Notes: generated from the letters alone by a model not told the origin. A stretch of DNA of 64,000 bases from Vicia villosa (GCF_029867415.1 NC_081186.1:26353915-26417914), one strand, 5' to 3'; counted from the stretch's first letter, positions 31,951-44,299 are shown. Numbers and translations: made by a program.

Positions 31951-32819
31951 TGTCATACCCCAAATTTGTCCTACCCCTTTACTTCTAACTGGCTTAGGCT
32001 TTGCATTCATGTACATACGTCACTTAGGTCATAATCCATACCCATGCATTCATATCATAGGTGCTATTCAAGGGCTAGCAAGAAAAAGCTCCGTTGCAAA
32101 GAATTTCTGATCAGGGAATAAGAAGACTGAGGTATAATCATGTGGTTCTATGTTCAAGGAAGTACTCCTGGACTAGGGTCTCTCTCTCTCTCAAGTCAAG
32201 GCATTGGTTGAAGGATACGGGCTAGCAAATCATCCGGTTCTTTAAATCAGGGTTTCTTTGACCAAAGTCAACCAGTTGACTTTCTGGTCAACATTCAATC
32301 AGGGATGGCTTCTATGTGTGAAAAGCTTCTCGTACTGACTGTGTGGATGTGTTTGTTTGACTAGATTTGACTGGAAGAGATTTAATCGGGAATTTCATCA
32401 ATAGTCGGAAAAATCGGAACAGTTGACTTTTGGGCCAAAATCAGAAGAATTATTCAAATATTGACTCTTGGTGGAAAACTAATCAAGAAAAGCCGAAGAA
32501 TGGATAAAATCGGGATTTTGACAAAAAGTTGTCAAAAATAGAAAAATGACAAAAATAGGAAGTTTCAACACTTAGAAAAATATTTTGGAACTTTAAATCT
32601 TGTTGGGCAGTCCATTTCAGCACTGGATTACACGTGGCAAATGGCATTTTTTGAAGAAAATTCCAACATCAAAGTTGTTCCTCTCATGGAGGAGAACAAC
32701 TTTGTAGTTGGACACTTTTTCATTTGAAGCTTGTATGAAGAGTTAAAGTGGTGTGAAGTTGCTGGAAACTCATTTGAACCAAGTCATATTCCAGGTCACA
32801 AGTCAGGCCATGACCTGGC

Positions 32820-33480
32820 ATTTTCACAAACACATGGCATGCCAAGTCTCCAGCCATTTTTGAGCTCTAAAAAAGTGCCATGAGTGCAAACTTGGTGTCA
32901 TTCTCTTCTTTGCCATCTCCTCTATCCATTGAAACAAGAATTGGGACAATTGAGCAAATATTGAGTGAGATGCAAGCCTCCAAAGTAGTGCCCCAACGCT
33001 GGCCAAACACTGCATGCAGCCAAGGCAGATTCTTAAGGCACGCGCAGGCATTTTGACAAACACATGGCGTGCCAAATGTAAACGTCTCTTTCTTCCTCCA
33101 CAAGTCACTATCTTAAACAAGCCTGGTTCTAAGCTACTCTTTGCCATGTCCTCTATCCATTGAGACTAGTATCACTAATTTTGGACATGTATTGATCAAG
33201 ATAGAGAGGCTCAAAGTACCACCCTCACAAAGTTACAATTTGACCATACGCATGGGACAACACCTTGCTGGGCGTGTGCAGTAGGAATTGCATGAGTTCA
33301 AGGCCATTTTTCTCACACTTCTAGGCTTCATCTTGAAATATTTCCAACACCAATCTTGTTCTATCCCATGCCCTCTTTGCTATGACAATAATGTTGCATC
33401 ATTTGGTTACCCATGGCATGAGATATGAGGGCATAAAGTGGCTACCTTGGGCATGCCTAAGAGAACGCATTTGCTGCAGC
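32820..33480 (+). repeat. Three ~232-bp imperfect direct repeats in U3 of the solo LTR
   Basis: Shared words ACAAACACATGGC(A/G)TGCCAA occur at about 32827 and 33060. CTTTGCCAT(C/G)TCCTCTATCCA occurs at about 32908 and 33141, with a weaker third copy near 33371. Spacing is about 230-233 bp. Confidence 0.7.
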
Positions 33481-33732
33481 ATTATGCATGAGTTTGTGTC
33501 ACAAATACCATCCATATACCATAACAAGCCATGCAAACACTATCATATTGAAACCATGCCTAAGAATTATTCCATGTCTCAAGATTGCTCACTAGCTTAA
33601 GAGGAAAAGCAACAACTACAACCATGCACACCTCATGCAAGTCCCACATCAAAGAAAATAAAAAAAGGGCATGTTACAAGCTATTCCAAGTCCCACATTC
33701 AAGAATCTTTTTCACAAACCAATGATTGGCAA

Positions 33733-33740
33733 TATAAATA
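33733..33740 (+). promoter_or_regulatory. TATA box of the solo LTR
   Basis: TATAAATA followed by CAAAGC and, about 45 bp downstream, a CT-rich leader. The LTR therefore retains a plausible promoter pointing against Ogre 1 transcription. Confidence 0.65.
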
Positions 33741-35749
33741 CAAAGCAGCACAGCAATCATTACACACTTCCACCTCTCACTACACTCTCATTGCATACAC
33801 TCATTCTACTCTCTTTCTCTTCCTCACTCTCTTCTCTCTCTCTCTCACTTCACACTCTCATTTCTCAAAACTCTCTCATCACTCTCCCTATTCTCTCTTC
33901 ATTCTCTCCCTCACCATGAAAGAAAGTTTGTTACGTTGTGTAACAAACTCTAACTAACTTCTTCATCTCCTTCACATAACCACCATCTTCAATCACTAAC
34001 CACCTCCATCTACAACCTTCAACAACCACCGTAACCACCTTCTTCTTCAGCTCTCAACCACCACCATGACCGAAGCTTCACTCTCCTCAACCTCTCCTCA
34101 CCACTATCATTTTCGAAAGCACTGCATACGCTTCACCACCTTCACCCCAAGGTTCGAAATGCACACGGTTTTCTTTTCAAGAATCAAGGAAGAGGATCTC
34201 TAAGTTTATTTCTCGGAGAATCGTAGCTGCTCTGTGCTTACTCATCTTCAACAACAACGAACACGGATCGGATTGTCGCAGCAAGGATCTCTCTCTCGTG
34301 ACACTCCTTGGAGAATCTAACAAGTAAGCTTCCTTGAAACTCTCTCAGATTTCGAGTATGTTTAGATTTGCAAGCTTTAGTTCATTGAACATTTGAGGTG
34401 AAATCAATGTTGTGCATCCGTTTGTATGTTACATATGAGAAATCTTTTGATTCTTGAATCCTTCTTCGTTCTATGTGCAATGCTGATTATGCGTATGTTA
34501 GAGCTTGGAATTTAAGTAGCAAGGACGTGGAAAACCAGATTGATATGCTTAGGATGAGTTTGGTAAAACTGATGTTAGTTAGGGCTTTAGTTTTTGCCTC
34601 GGTTCTAGAGATAGAAGAAGAATTAGTGAAAACTATGGCCGGATTCGTGATCCACACGAAAAACTGAGTCAGGCGGTGGTGGTTTGATGAATTTCCGGGC
34701 GATTTCATGGAATCTCCGCCGTGGGAGCCACCGGAGAAGACGACCGGAGGTCTCTCCGGCGCCGGCGTTCTTTTTATTTTATTTCCTCTTTCCATCTTCT
34801 ACGTGGCATGCCGGTACTGGTTTAGTTTCCCATTTCTTGGCCTTTTGTCTTTATTCAAATGATTGTTTGATGAGGTGGCGAGGTTTGATTTGCTGGAATT
34901 GTATTTTTGTCCTTATCTCATTAAAATCCACACTGACCAATTGATATTTCATGTCATGCATGCATGTTACGTTCATATAATTAACCATAGTGTAAAAATG
35001 AATAATATGCTGACTAATAAAAATAGATGAATCAAATGGTTTTTTGTGCTGGGCTATGTACACCTTGGGCCTTACTATGCTTCTGGAACTGCACTCTCCA
35101 TTTGCTAACGTACCACGCGTTTGATGGACTGGGCCAAACGCCCTTTGCTACCCCCACACCCCTGATCAGGCCCTGTTTTTGCTATAACTAATTTTCAGTT
35201 CACTAGAAAATGTTGGTTACACCCCCTGCCTGTTAGAATTAGTTTTATGTTAATTTTGTTTCCTTTTCACTTTTAATTCAATTTCCTTTACAATAAAAAT
35301 ACATAAAAGATGGTTCTAGATATTTTAGGGTGTTTTGATATTTTGTGAATGTTTTGATATTATGTGAATATTTTGCGAATATTTTGTGAATATTTTGTGA
35401 GTATTTTTGTGAGTATTTTTAATAGCTTCAACAAATCATTTTGTTTTGTATGTTTTAGTTAGTCTAATTCCTTTTGTAAATAAATTGCTAATTGATTTTT
35501 AATTAGATTTAAATGCCTTTTAATTGATTTTGTTCGTATATCCTTAGTGTAGTTTAGACTTAGAATTCCCCTCATAAACACTAATAACAACTAGGCTTAG
35601 AGATTAGGCTAGTCCCCCTCTTTTTCATTCTTTTCTTTTTACAACACTAAAACATCTAAAAATACTTGACTAAAATCCCCTTTAAAAAATACAAAGAAAA
35701 TACTTAAAACATTAATAAAAAAGTGAAAATCTTAAAAAGGGAATGGAAG

Positions 35750-35920
35750 CTTGAACATCCCTTGCTTTAGGGAATGTTCGAGTGCTTGGATCTCCCTTGC
35801 TTTAGGGTTCCATTCGGGCGTAAGTTCCCAAATTCTAAAAAACACAAACCATAGAGCAACTCGAGTTTCCCTTGCTTTAGGGATTTCCTCGAAACGCTCA
35901 AACTCTCTCTCTCTTCTCTC
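35750..35920 (+). other. Three hairpins with CCCTTGCTTTAGGG core in the solo LTR
   Basis: Core CCCT-TGCTTT-AGGG at about 35759, 35794 and 35869. The flanks of copy 1 (CTTGAACAT / ATGTTCGAG) extend the stem by nine pairs, one being G-U, with a bulged A. Copy 3 is flanked by TCGAG and CTCGA across an internal loop. Copy 2 has only TGGA/TCCA. Confidence 0.6.
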
Positions 35921-36044
35921 TCCTTTCTTAAGGGCATTGTTATCTCCGCTCCATTGCATCCTAGGCTGTCCCCTTATGCAAGAGTGCGAGCGTTAACTCC
36001 GCCCAACTAAAAAACACAAAAACAAACAAAAATCTTGAGCCGAA

Positions 36045-36078
36045 CTACGGCGCTCTGATTCCTGAAAGGGATACGTAG
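36045..36078 (+). other. CTACG...CTCTGATT...CGTAG structured motif in the solo LTR
   Basis: Outer arms CTACG/CGTAG enclose CTCTG and an inner stem ATTCC-TGAAA-GGGAT. The LTR of element A has the same layout at 45271-45307 with a different inner stem. Confidence 0.65.
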
Positions 36079-36234
36079 GCATCAAGTCGCGGGGCTTGAA
36101 CGAGCACACTTGTAAATATTCCTTCTTTTCCCCGTATTTCTTTTTGCATGCATTCATTTAGCATTTAGACATAGACATAGTTATACACCCGTTAGATAGA
36201 AACAAACATAGGTGGATACTATCGAGTACGATGG

Positions 36235-36266
36235 GCGTGAGGGGTGCTAGCACCTTCCCCTCGCGT
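36235..36266 (+). other. LTR-end hairpin with TGCTAGCACCTT loop
   Basis: GCGTGAGGGG, loop TGCTAGCACCTT, CCCCTCGCGT: ten pairs, two of them G-U on the plus (element-sense) strand. The loop differs by one base from that in the Ogre 1 and Ogre 2 LTRs, while the outer seven pairs are all different. Confidence 0.75.
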
Positions 36267-36399
36267 AACCGACTCTCGTACCTTGATTCTCTGGTCGCAA
36301 GACCTTGTTCCTTGCTTTGTTAGGTTTTCTGATATTCCTTTCCCTTATGGGATAAATATATTAGTGGCGACTCTGTTCATTTTTCGCGAGCGTGCGACA

Positions 36400-36882
36400 A
36401 TAGATCAAAAGGGCCATAACCTCCTCAAAAGCTGGATAACTTTTGTTCTCTAGCAGTAGTCGAGCTTTTTCCAATAAGAACTTGGCAAGCAAACCCTTAA
36501 CTCCACTCTTTGTTTCCCAATTGGACTCGATTTCTGATTTCCGCAGATGTAAAGCAGCAGCAATGACTTCAGGTTTTGGAATCCTTTCTAAACCAGTGAA
36601 AGGTAATTGATTTCGAACAGGCAATCCAATTAGTTCAGAGAATTCTTCCAAAGTGGGTACCAACTGGTAATCAGGAAAGGTAAAGCAATGATGTTCAGGG
36701 TCAAAGAACTGGAACAGGACCCGTATCATGTCTTCTTCAAATTTTGAGGTAACCAAATGGAGTAGGTGACCATGCCTTTCGGTGAATTGAACATTCCTGG
36801 GGAATTCTGGCACTAAGTCTTTTAGTTCAGATGGTACCGTTGAGATGTTGATTCGGATGTAATCTCGAGTGGCGGGAGCCAT
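36400..36882 (-). pseudogene. Ogre 1 ORF1, N-terminal part (161 codons)
   Basis: Start chosen at 36882 (MAPATRDYIRIN), directly after a TTTTTGCAGGTA stretch that looks like a splice acceptor, so the ORF1 start may follow a spliced leader. The frame is open to the insertion point of the solo LTR at ...ALLIY, and it remains in phase with the C-terminal part if the insertion and one target copy are disregarded. Features: IHINISTVPSEL-type start, FPDYQLVPTLEEFSELIGLP block typical of plant-mobile-domain-like proteins. Confidence 0.8.
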
Positions 36883-37538
36883 TACCTGCAAAAACAAAGG
36901 TAAACTCTTTGATCCTTGAAGTGTTTTGTGAGAAAATGATATGCTTATGATGCAAACATGTGGCACACAAAAACAAATCAAACAATAGCCTTAGGTTTAA
37001 AGGCTTGCATGAAGCTGATAGGTGATACCCTCCCCACTGAAGTTGAGTTGGTTAAAACCTGTCCTAGAATAGTATTCGGGTTCTATGATCCTTGGAAGTA
37101 ACATCTCAATACGGCGCTCGAGCGGCCGATCAAAATATTCCTCGAGGATAACTAACTTCGATCAATTTCAAAGCTAGCCACTTAATAGGCCACAAGTCAA
37201 GTTCAACTAAAAAGGTTCTAAGACAAATTAGTGTTTAATGACATTTCGGAAGCCTAATATACTCCTTGATCGTTTTCAAGGGACATCAGTATAAACCAAA
37301 GTATCGCACTAATGATGACTACCAGATCAATCGTATCGGTACATGCCGTACAGTTTCCTTGGTCTATTGTCATATACTTAAGGTATCTCGAGATTCGGGT
37401 TAGAATCTTTCACACAAGCAAAATACCCAAACAAACCTTTGAAAAATAGAGCAATCAAGTCAAACAATTGAAAACATCGAAGTAATCTATTCTCTTAAGG
37501 TAACCCCTTTTGAAAACATTTTGTTTTTTGAAAGTGAC
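36883..37538 (-). other. 5' leader of Ogre 1 between primer site and ORF1
   Basis: Non-coding. It includes CT/TG-rich stretches and the acceptor-like TTTTTGCAG just before ORF1. I see nothing else recognisable. Confidence 0.55.
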
Positions 37539-37556
37539 TCCCCAGCAGAGTCGCCA
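37539..37556 (-). other. Primer-binding site of Ogre 1 (tRNA-Arg type)
   Basis: Minus strand TGGCGACTCTGCTGGGGA, four bases after the 5' LTR end. This is the classic Ogre primer site, complementary to the 3' end of a tRNA-Arg. Confidence 0.92.
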
Positions 37557-37560
37557 GTTC

Positions 37561-40500
37561 TGTGGACCTCCGTTTTTTTCGGGCCATACCTCTGAGCGGG
37601 AGAGATACGTGAACTGACTCTTTTTTATCGCTTATGCTTTCGCATTTTTTGAAAATTCACAGAGTCGCCACCGACCTTTTATTTTATCCAATTAAGGAAA
37701 GGTTTATAAAAGAAACAGAAAAAAGACCTTTAAGAAATTCTGGGTAAGGGGGTAGGTTATACAAAGGGAAGGTGTTAGCACCCTTTGTATCCATGGTTAT
37801 CCATGGGCTCTTAAGTTTGCTTAGCTCACTTGTTTTTCGATTACTTTTCAATTGCTTTAGAATGCTCATATGTGGTTTCAAATACCTTTGTAAATTGAAT
37901 TTTGTAATGATCCTTGTGTGGATGTATACAAAATGTTTGTTTATCTTTCGAAAGATGTTTTGAAAAGAACGTTAACTTTGTAATGATCCGTGTTTGGATG
38001 TATACAAAGTATTGTCTTTTTGGAAAGTTTTGTTTTGAAAAACAACAGTGTATGAGAATTTTGTTTGTTTTGATTTGAGCAAGCAAACTAGGAGGTCTAC
38101 CCTGAGTTGTAAGGTCTTTATCCTATTTCCTTTAAAAATCTATCCTTTCACCGGATATAAACAAAAGGTTTGATTTTGTACTCGAAACAGTAGAATTTTG
38201 ACTTTTGATTTTGAAAAGAATGAGAAGGGATTACCTTAAAAGGTGCAAGTGTGATTGTGTTTGTATTCAGATATTTTATCTTTGAAGTTAGTGATCTAAC
38301 GGTTCAATTTTATCTTTGACATACACGCAGTTTATATTTGCTGGAAATTAAAATGCGGAAATGTAAAGTGCGGAAAGTAAATCTACGCTATTACATCGAT
38401 TGTGCAGGAAATGTAAACTAGCCTATTTACATGAATTTGACATCCTATACATTTATCTAGGAATTTAAATTGCAAGAAAAATAAAAGGGCATGTTTTTGG
38501 ATTTTTTTATGATTTATTTTAATTATGATTAATGCATGATTAATTAAAATAAAATGAGGGAAAAGATGAAAATAAATTTTAAACCTAAAAATTAAGTTCA
38601 AAATATGTACAAAATATTTGTCAATTAATTTTAAAACAAGACTAATTTTTTTGGAATTTTTGAAATTGATTTGAAATTGATTTGAAATTGATTAAGCTAA
38701 TTAATACATAATTATACCAATAATTATACAAATAATTAAAACTTAAAGAGAAAATTATCCTAAATATGTACAAAATTAGTTTATAATATATAAACAATAT
38801 TTAACATAAAGAACAATTTTTTTTTTATGATTTTTTTTATTGGTTAGAATAATTAAAAAGCAAATATATAAATATATACTAATTAATTATGCAAAATATT
38901 GAAATTATGAAGAAAAATAAAATATTTTTATTTCAGAAAATAATATATTATTTTAGAAGCTTAGAAATATTTTTTGTGTATTTTTTGGATTTTTAAAACT
39001 ATTTTTAATTAATTTTGCAAAGAAATTAAAATAAAATAGAAAAATAAATAAAGCAGTGATCATGTGTGGTAATTTATGATGGGTTATGGTGTGGCTGCAT
39101 TTTTTGATGCGTTGGATCATATTACTAGGAGATCTTGTGGCTCAGATTTAAAGTAACATGATGCACATGGATAGAGGGACAACATGTGATCATGCTGATT
39201 TTGAGAGTCCAACGTGGGACCCACGTGCAATTGACCAACGAATGAGAGGGAGTAAATCTGCCACGCGTGGTGGTCAAAGATTCCACCTTACTATTCATCT
39301 TCTTCTTCATATTACCTGCGGATTTTGCTGCAGATTTACCTGCGGATTTTCCTGCGGATTTTTCTTTCTTTTTCCATGCTTTTGAACGACCTACAAAATG
39401 AAAATAAAAAAGAACAAAGGCCACCCAGATCACCTAATTGGACCCTTCTGAACATGATAGCGTCGTTAGTTTTTCCATTTGAAGCTTGTATCATGGAGAA
39501 CGAAAGCTTCACATGTTTGAAGCTCAAAAATGGTGGAGCTTCAAAACCACGTTAAAGCTTGCATGTGATCACTCAAACCTACTCTATATCATGCCATGAG
39601 TCCATTCAAGTGGTTAGTTTTCATTTTAATCAAGCATGCATAGGAAAACGAAAGTTATATGTGTATGTTCATGAAAAACACCATGCATATGTTACGACTC
39701 TCATGGGACCACACAAAGAGTTTATTCTTACTCTATATTATTTTAGAAGATAATTGGAAGTGTTTGTTTGTATTGATAATGGTTGGAAACCACAAAATGA
39801 AAATTACAAAGTTTTGGAATTTTTTGAGAATTTTTGTGAGTTTCTTTGCTATGCTTTTGTCTATTTCGTGGCCCCCTCCTTTTGTGAAGTGTCTTGAGCT
39901 ATTTTATAGGCCATGAGTGCTTATAATGGAAGCTAAGAAGCCTTAATTGTCTTTGTTGAATTTTTGACTTTCAAGCTTAACTTTCAAGCAACCATTGCTT
40001 GATTTTTACACACTCTTGCTCTAGGCTTTCCTTGCACCTTCCTTGCTGCATAATTGAAGATTCCTTGGTGGCTTTAGCTTAGAAAATAAGCTATGCTTTA
40101 TCCTTCCATTTTTCCTTTTTATTTAATCTTAAAATAAGATAAAATTAAGCCAAAAATGGATAAAAATGGTGTGGGCTTTGTCTTGGTCGTGGGAGGCCCA
40201 TAATAACATGGCAATGATGTTTGAACCATGAAAACTTGGCCCCATTTGGAAAAAATGCATTTTTGAGCAATGTTGGTTTTATGCATTTTCCAAAATTTAG
40301 CCAACTTCAACAAGGTGTAAATCCCTCAATTTTTGTCATATGAAGGAGTTCTTGCACTTTTTGAAAACCTCAAAGAGTCCTCTAACCAATGTCTTTGGTC
40401 TCAGGTCAAAATGATTTTTGATGCTCCTTGTGTGTCCTTTTGAAAAAAGTGTCTTTTTGTTGACTTTGAAAATGACCTGTAATGTCTTTGATCATATTTT

Positions 40501-41452
40501 TCAAATGGTGAATCCAATGACCATGGGATGAATGGCATTTGAAAGATAATTGAATTTCCTTCAAAATGAGCTTTGGTTTGAATTTTTTGGATGAAGGATG
40601 AGAGAGTTATCATCAGTCAAAGTTGAGTTGACTTTTCAGGCAAAAACCCTAATTTTGAATCTTAGGGTTTTGTTGATTTTTGATCTTTCCTTGATGAATT
40701 ATGATCATCCAATGATCAAATGATGAATCCTTTGACAAAATATGGACTTTGACAAAAAATTTCATTTTTGACTGTCTGTTGACTTTTTTGGTCAAACGGG
40801 TCGTCTGTTGACTGTTTGAGCTGCTGACGGTGCGTCTGAGTGAATTGAAGTTTGAAAATTTGTATGATGGTACTTTGAGATATATGGATGTGCATGAAAT
40901 CCATTTGAGGTCTCAAAAGCTTGTTTCTCCTGTAAAAACAAGAAAACCCTAGTCAGGGACTGTTTGTGTAGGAGACAGTTAAGCGTACCTGATTTTTGTG
41001 CAGTGTTGAGTCTCTGCTAATCGCGTGATATTCAGAAGACTTCTAGAACAAAAATCTTGGAATTTTGAATTGTAAAAGATTGATTTGATTGATGGTACAA
41101 AACACTGAGAATTGTACTGCCAGCAGTTTGACTGTCGACTGACTGTTACCAGTACAGTCTGAGTTTCCTGATTCTGCGCCTGCAAAAAGATTTAACTCTG
41201 TACCAATTGTGTGAGTACTATTTATCTGTAAATAAATAAATAGCATGTGTGAAGTAATAAACAGTATTTGGCGTTTGCGTAAGAATAAATTCAACTGCAA
41301 GCCAAATTACTGTATAAGAAAAATTCTAAAAAACTAAGTATTTCATATGTCAGGATATTTGTTGAAATAAAAATCCATGATTATATGAGACTCTTAATTT
41401 TCAGATTGGAGTTTTCTTGAAAAAAGATGCGGGCAAATTTTGGGGTATAACA
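37561..41452 (-). repeat. 5' LTR of Ogre 1
   Basis: 3,892 bp, near-identical to 17441-21333, with scattered substitutions and a one-base T deletion near 38837. It carries the same LTR-end hairpin at 37759-37790 and the same conserved TATAAAAT (about 19784 equivalent, near 39903). Confidence 0.93.
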
Positions 41453-42365
41453 GATAGCAAGTAGGTATGGCTAACTGCGACGACTTACTAGAACAATAGT
41501 AAGTGGGCCACACCATCTACGATAAGCTTGCTCCAACTATGATAGTAAGCATGTATGGCTATCTGCAACGACTTACTAGAACACTAGTAAGTGGGCCACA
41601 CCATCTACAATAAGCTTACTCAAACTAAGATAGGGAGTAGGTATACCAACCGCGACGACTTACTAGAACTATAGTAAGTGGATTACCTACAAACTGCAAA
41701 ACCTTCCTAGGACTATAGCAAGTTAACTACCTTCTATACAGTAAATGGCGAACCTTCGCTATTGCTAGCTACGTTATTCATCACGTTAGTCCCTTGGCAG
41801 TGATCTCCTTCAAATCTTCTCGCTAATTGATATAATCTCCGGCAGCAAATAGGGATTTATTTTCCCTTATCACAAGGTTTTTCAAAAGGGTCTTCAATTG
41901 GGTTTATGACGTTAGTCCCTCGGCAGTGATCTTCTTCAAAATTTCATCAATAACAAACAAAGGTTTTTTTTCAAAGTTACTAACATGCTTCGACTAACAT
42001 AGTTAATAGTCATGCATCATTCAAATTACAAACCTCATTCATACATAGTGCATACATGGCTCTCATTTATAGAAGCTCGCTGCATCATACATTACATGCA
42101 TCATGACATCGCATGAAATTAAGGTTGCCTCTTCAGGCCATGCTACAATCAAAGCACCTGGTTCCTTCCAAAAAGCATTTGCTTCACATTCTGAAAAATG
42201 GTATTTACCTTGGGTGGCATCTTTAAGCCCATCTCCCACAGAACTTTTTTCGACAAATGCAAATTTCAGGGCATTTCAGTGTTCAATCATCTTCTACCTT
42301 TAGATCACAATAAGTAGACGTGCCTATCTAACTCTTCAGGTTTAAGAAGATTGAACAGGGGCAGC
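41453..42365 (+). mobile_element. Element A interior, right part, ending in polypurine tract
   Basis: Continues the hairpin repeat array cut at 17440 (three units to about 41700). Two GTTAGTCCCT(T/C)GGCAGTGATC words follow near 41784 and 41910. It then ends in GAACAGGGGCAGC just before the LTR at 42366. Non-coding. Confidence 0.75.
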
Positions 42366-44238
42366 TGTCATACCCCAAAATTTGCCCATCACATTTCATC
42401 TTCAAGGGTTCAAGGTTCAAGAGTTTATTCGAGCAAACATTCTCCTAATCGAGGGCCTCCTAAAATAGGGTTTGCGTTTCATCAAAAGAATTTGAATCTC
42501 TAAAGCCTAAAATGGATCTCATGGTGTCCCATATGTCTCAAGGTACCTCTATGTCAATTATCAAGCTTCAATCCCAAGGATTTCTCATTCAAATGCTCAG
42601 GTGATCCACAGTCGACTAGTTTGACCTAAAAGTCAACTATGGTCAAGGTACAGTCAAAACTCCTGAATTTTGGTAAACATCAAGTATTTGAGGTTATATC
42701 CATCATTTGATCAAAGGTTGATCATGATCCATTAATAAAAACTCGGAAACGAACAAATTTAAAGGTTCAAATTAGGGTTTTTTATAGGAAAAGTCAGCTC
42801 AACTTTGAGTGGTCATAACTTCCACATGGAGTGTCAGAAATTTCTCACTCAAAGCCCATTTTGAAGGAAATTGAATCCTCTACAACTTTGTCTCTCACAA
42901 GCCAAGGCCAGAAATGCACCATTTAAGAGATATGATACAAAAGATTATAGGTCCTTTTCAAAGGTCAACCGAAAGCAGGTTTTTGTCAAAGGGCATATCA
43001 TCAAGATAACATCTCCGAATGAAAAATATGTCCCAAAGTGGCTTGTAGAGGATATCCTTGGGTTTCCAAAAAGTTCTAGAACTCTCTCACATCTTAAATA
43101 TTGAGGGAGATATGCCTCGTCAAAGTTGGTTGATTTTGAAGGGAAAATGTGAAGCAAATAAGGGTTAAACTTGGATTTTTCCTAAATGGGCCTATCCTTT
43201 TATGATCCAAACTTGGTTATAATGTTACTAAGATGCCCCAAAATCAATCCCACGACCATTTGATTTTTATTATAATTTTAGTGAATTTTTATTCGTTTTA
43301 AACATAATTTAAATCAAAATAAATAAGGGAAATGTGCAAGATTTGTTTTAGTTTTGATTTCTAATCAAATTCAATCACTTAAATGCCATAATCTCCATCC
43401 AATTTCGTGCTAAATCATATTGGTAAGATTAGATTAGAATTGAGCACATTTTAGAAATATTTTCAAATGAAATCTCTTCAAAAATGGCAACCATGGATTC
43501 AAGGATATTTGATACAACATTAGTGACCTAATTCAGTCTCACATATATACTGAACAAGTGCAGATGCCAAAGGGAGGTTTTCCTGGCCTCCAAAACCGTA
43601 AACACGTTCAAAAAAAGAGAAGGAAAAAGTCAAGATCGTTTTGGTGGTTGGAGTTTGTTTCAGGGCGTTTTAAACATCTCAATCGATTCTTTGGTGCTCC
43701 CTGGTGCTATTTCAATCGTCTTCTACGATCAAAACATCCGGAATCATGGCATAAGGCTCACGATTTTGTTGAATTTTTTCTTATGTGTCGATTTCCATAA
43801 TTCTTGCGTGATTAGTATAATTTGATTGCATATATTGATTCACAAAGATGTTACGAAGCTTTTGGCATAGGTTAATTGGATTTTGGTTGCAGGTACAAGA
43901 TTTCACCATTTTTAGGGTTGTGAAGCTTTAATTTGGGAACCATGGATAGAAGCAAAGTTGGCCAAAATTAATAGTTCCATCGCATTCAGAAGGTGTCTTT
44001 TAGTTAATATGGGTATTTAATTGAGATTTATTGGCACCGTATGATGAATTTGATGTTGGCAAGTTTATGGCCACACCAAGAAACCGTGGCCAAAGCGTTT
44101 CACGTATTTGCAGAAAAAAAGGAAAAAGCCACGCGAAGAAGAAGAACATAAGGGCGTGCTGATTTTTGTTTAAAAACTGTTCGCGTCGTTTGAGCGTTTA
44201 ACTAGGATATGTTTTAATTCATTATCACCTAGCGAAAT

Positions 44239-44299
44239 TGGTCTAGTGGCAAAGGGATCAACTATGAGGTTTAATGCGCAGAGGCATCGGTTCGACCCC
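44239..44299 (+). repeat. tRNA-like / SINE-type A and B boxes inside the LTR of element A
   Basis: A box TGGTCTAGTGG (44239-44249) and B box GGTTCGACCCC (44289-44299), 39 bases apart, the internal promoter layout of tRNA genes and tRNA-derived SINEs. No full cloverleaf with paired acceptor ends can be drawn, so it is not a functional tRNA gene. It is either a SINE remnant or a tRNA-derived module of the LTR. Confidence 0.6.

Larger units (their letters stand above)
31951..36399 (+). mobile_element. Solo LTR, 4,449 bp, of an Ogre-like element, inserted in ORF1 of Ogre 1
   Basis: Begins TGTCATACCCC, ends GTGCGACA, and is flanked by perfect target copies ATAGA (31946-31950, 36400-36404). No gag, pol, primer site or polypurine tract is present, so it is a single LTR left after recombination between two LTRs. 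It contains a plus-strand TATA box (33733-33740), three imperfect repeats of about 232 bp in U3, A/T-rich 12-bp repeats near 35340-35420, and several structured hairpins towards its 3' end. The inserted strand is opposite to Ogre 1. Confidence 0.92.
17441..41452 (-). mobile_element. Ogre 1: complete 24,012-bp Ogre/Tat Ty3/gypsy retrotransposon
   Basis: Bounded by target copies GATAG (17436-17440 and 41453-41457) in the tandem array of element A. Order on the minus strand: 5' LTR, primer site complementary to tRNA-Arg, ORF1, gag, protease, spacer, intron, RT, RNase H plus archaeal-type RNase H, integrase, 3' UTR, polypurine tract, 3' LTR. The LTRs (3,893 and 3,892 bp) differ only at scattered sites, so the insertion is fairly young. 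ORF1 is interrupted by a solo LTR, and the rest has several stops and frameshifts, so this copy is non-autonomous now. Confidence 0.95.

Noticed and set aside
34473..34795. Overlapping 60-100 codon frames in the solo LTR that look gene-like because of a GC-richer patch
   Set aside because: No conserved domain, both strands open over the same stretch, located in LTR leader sequence.
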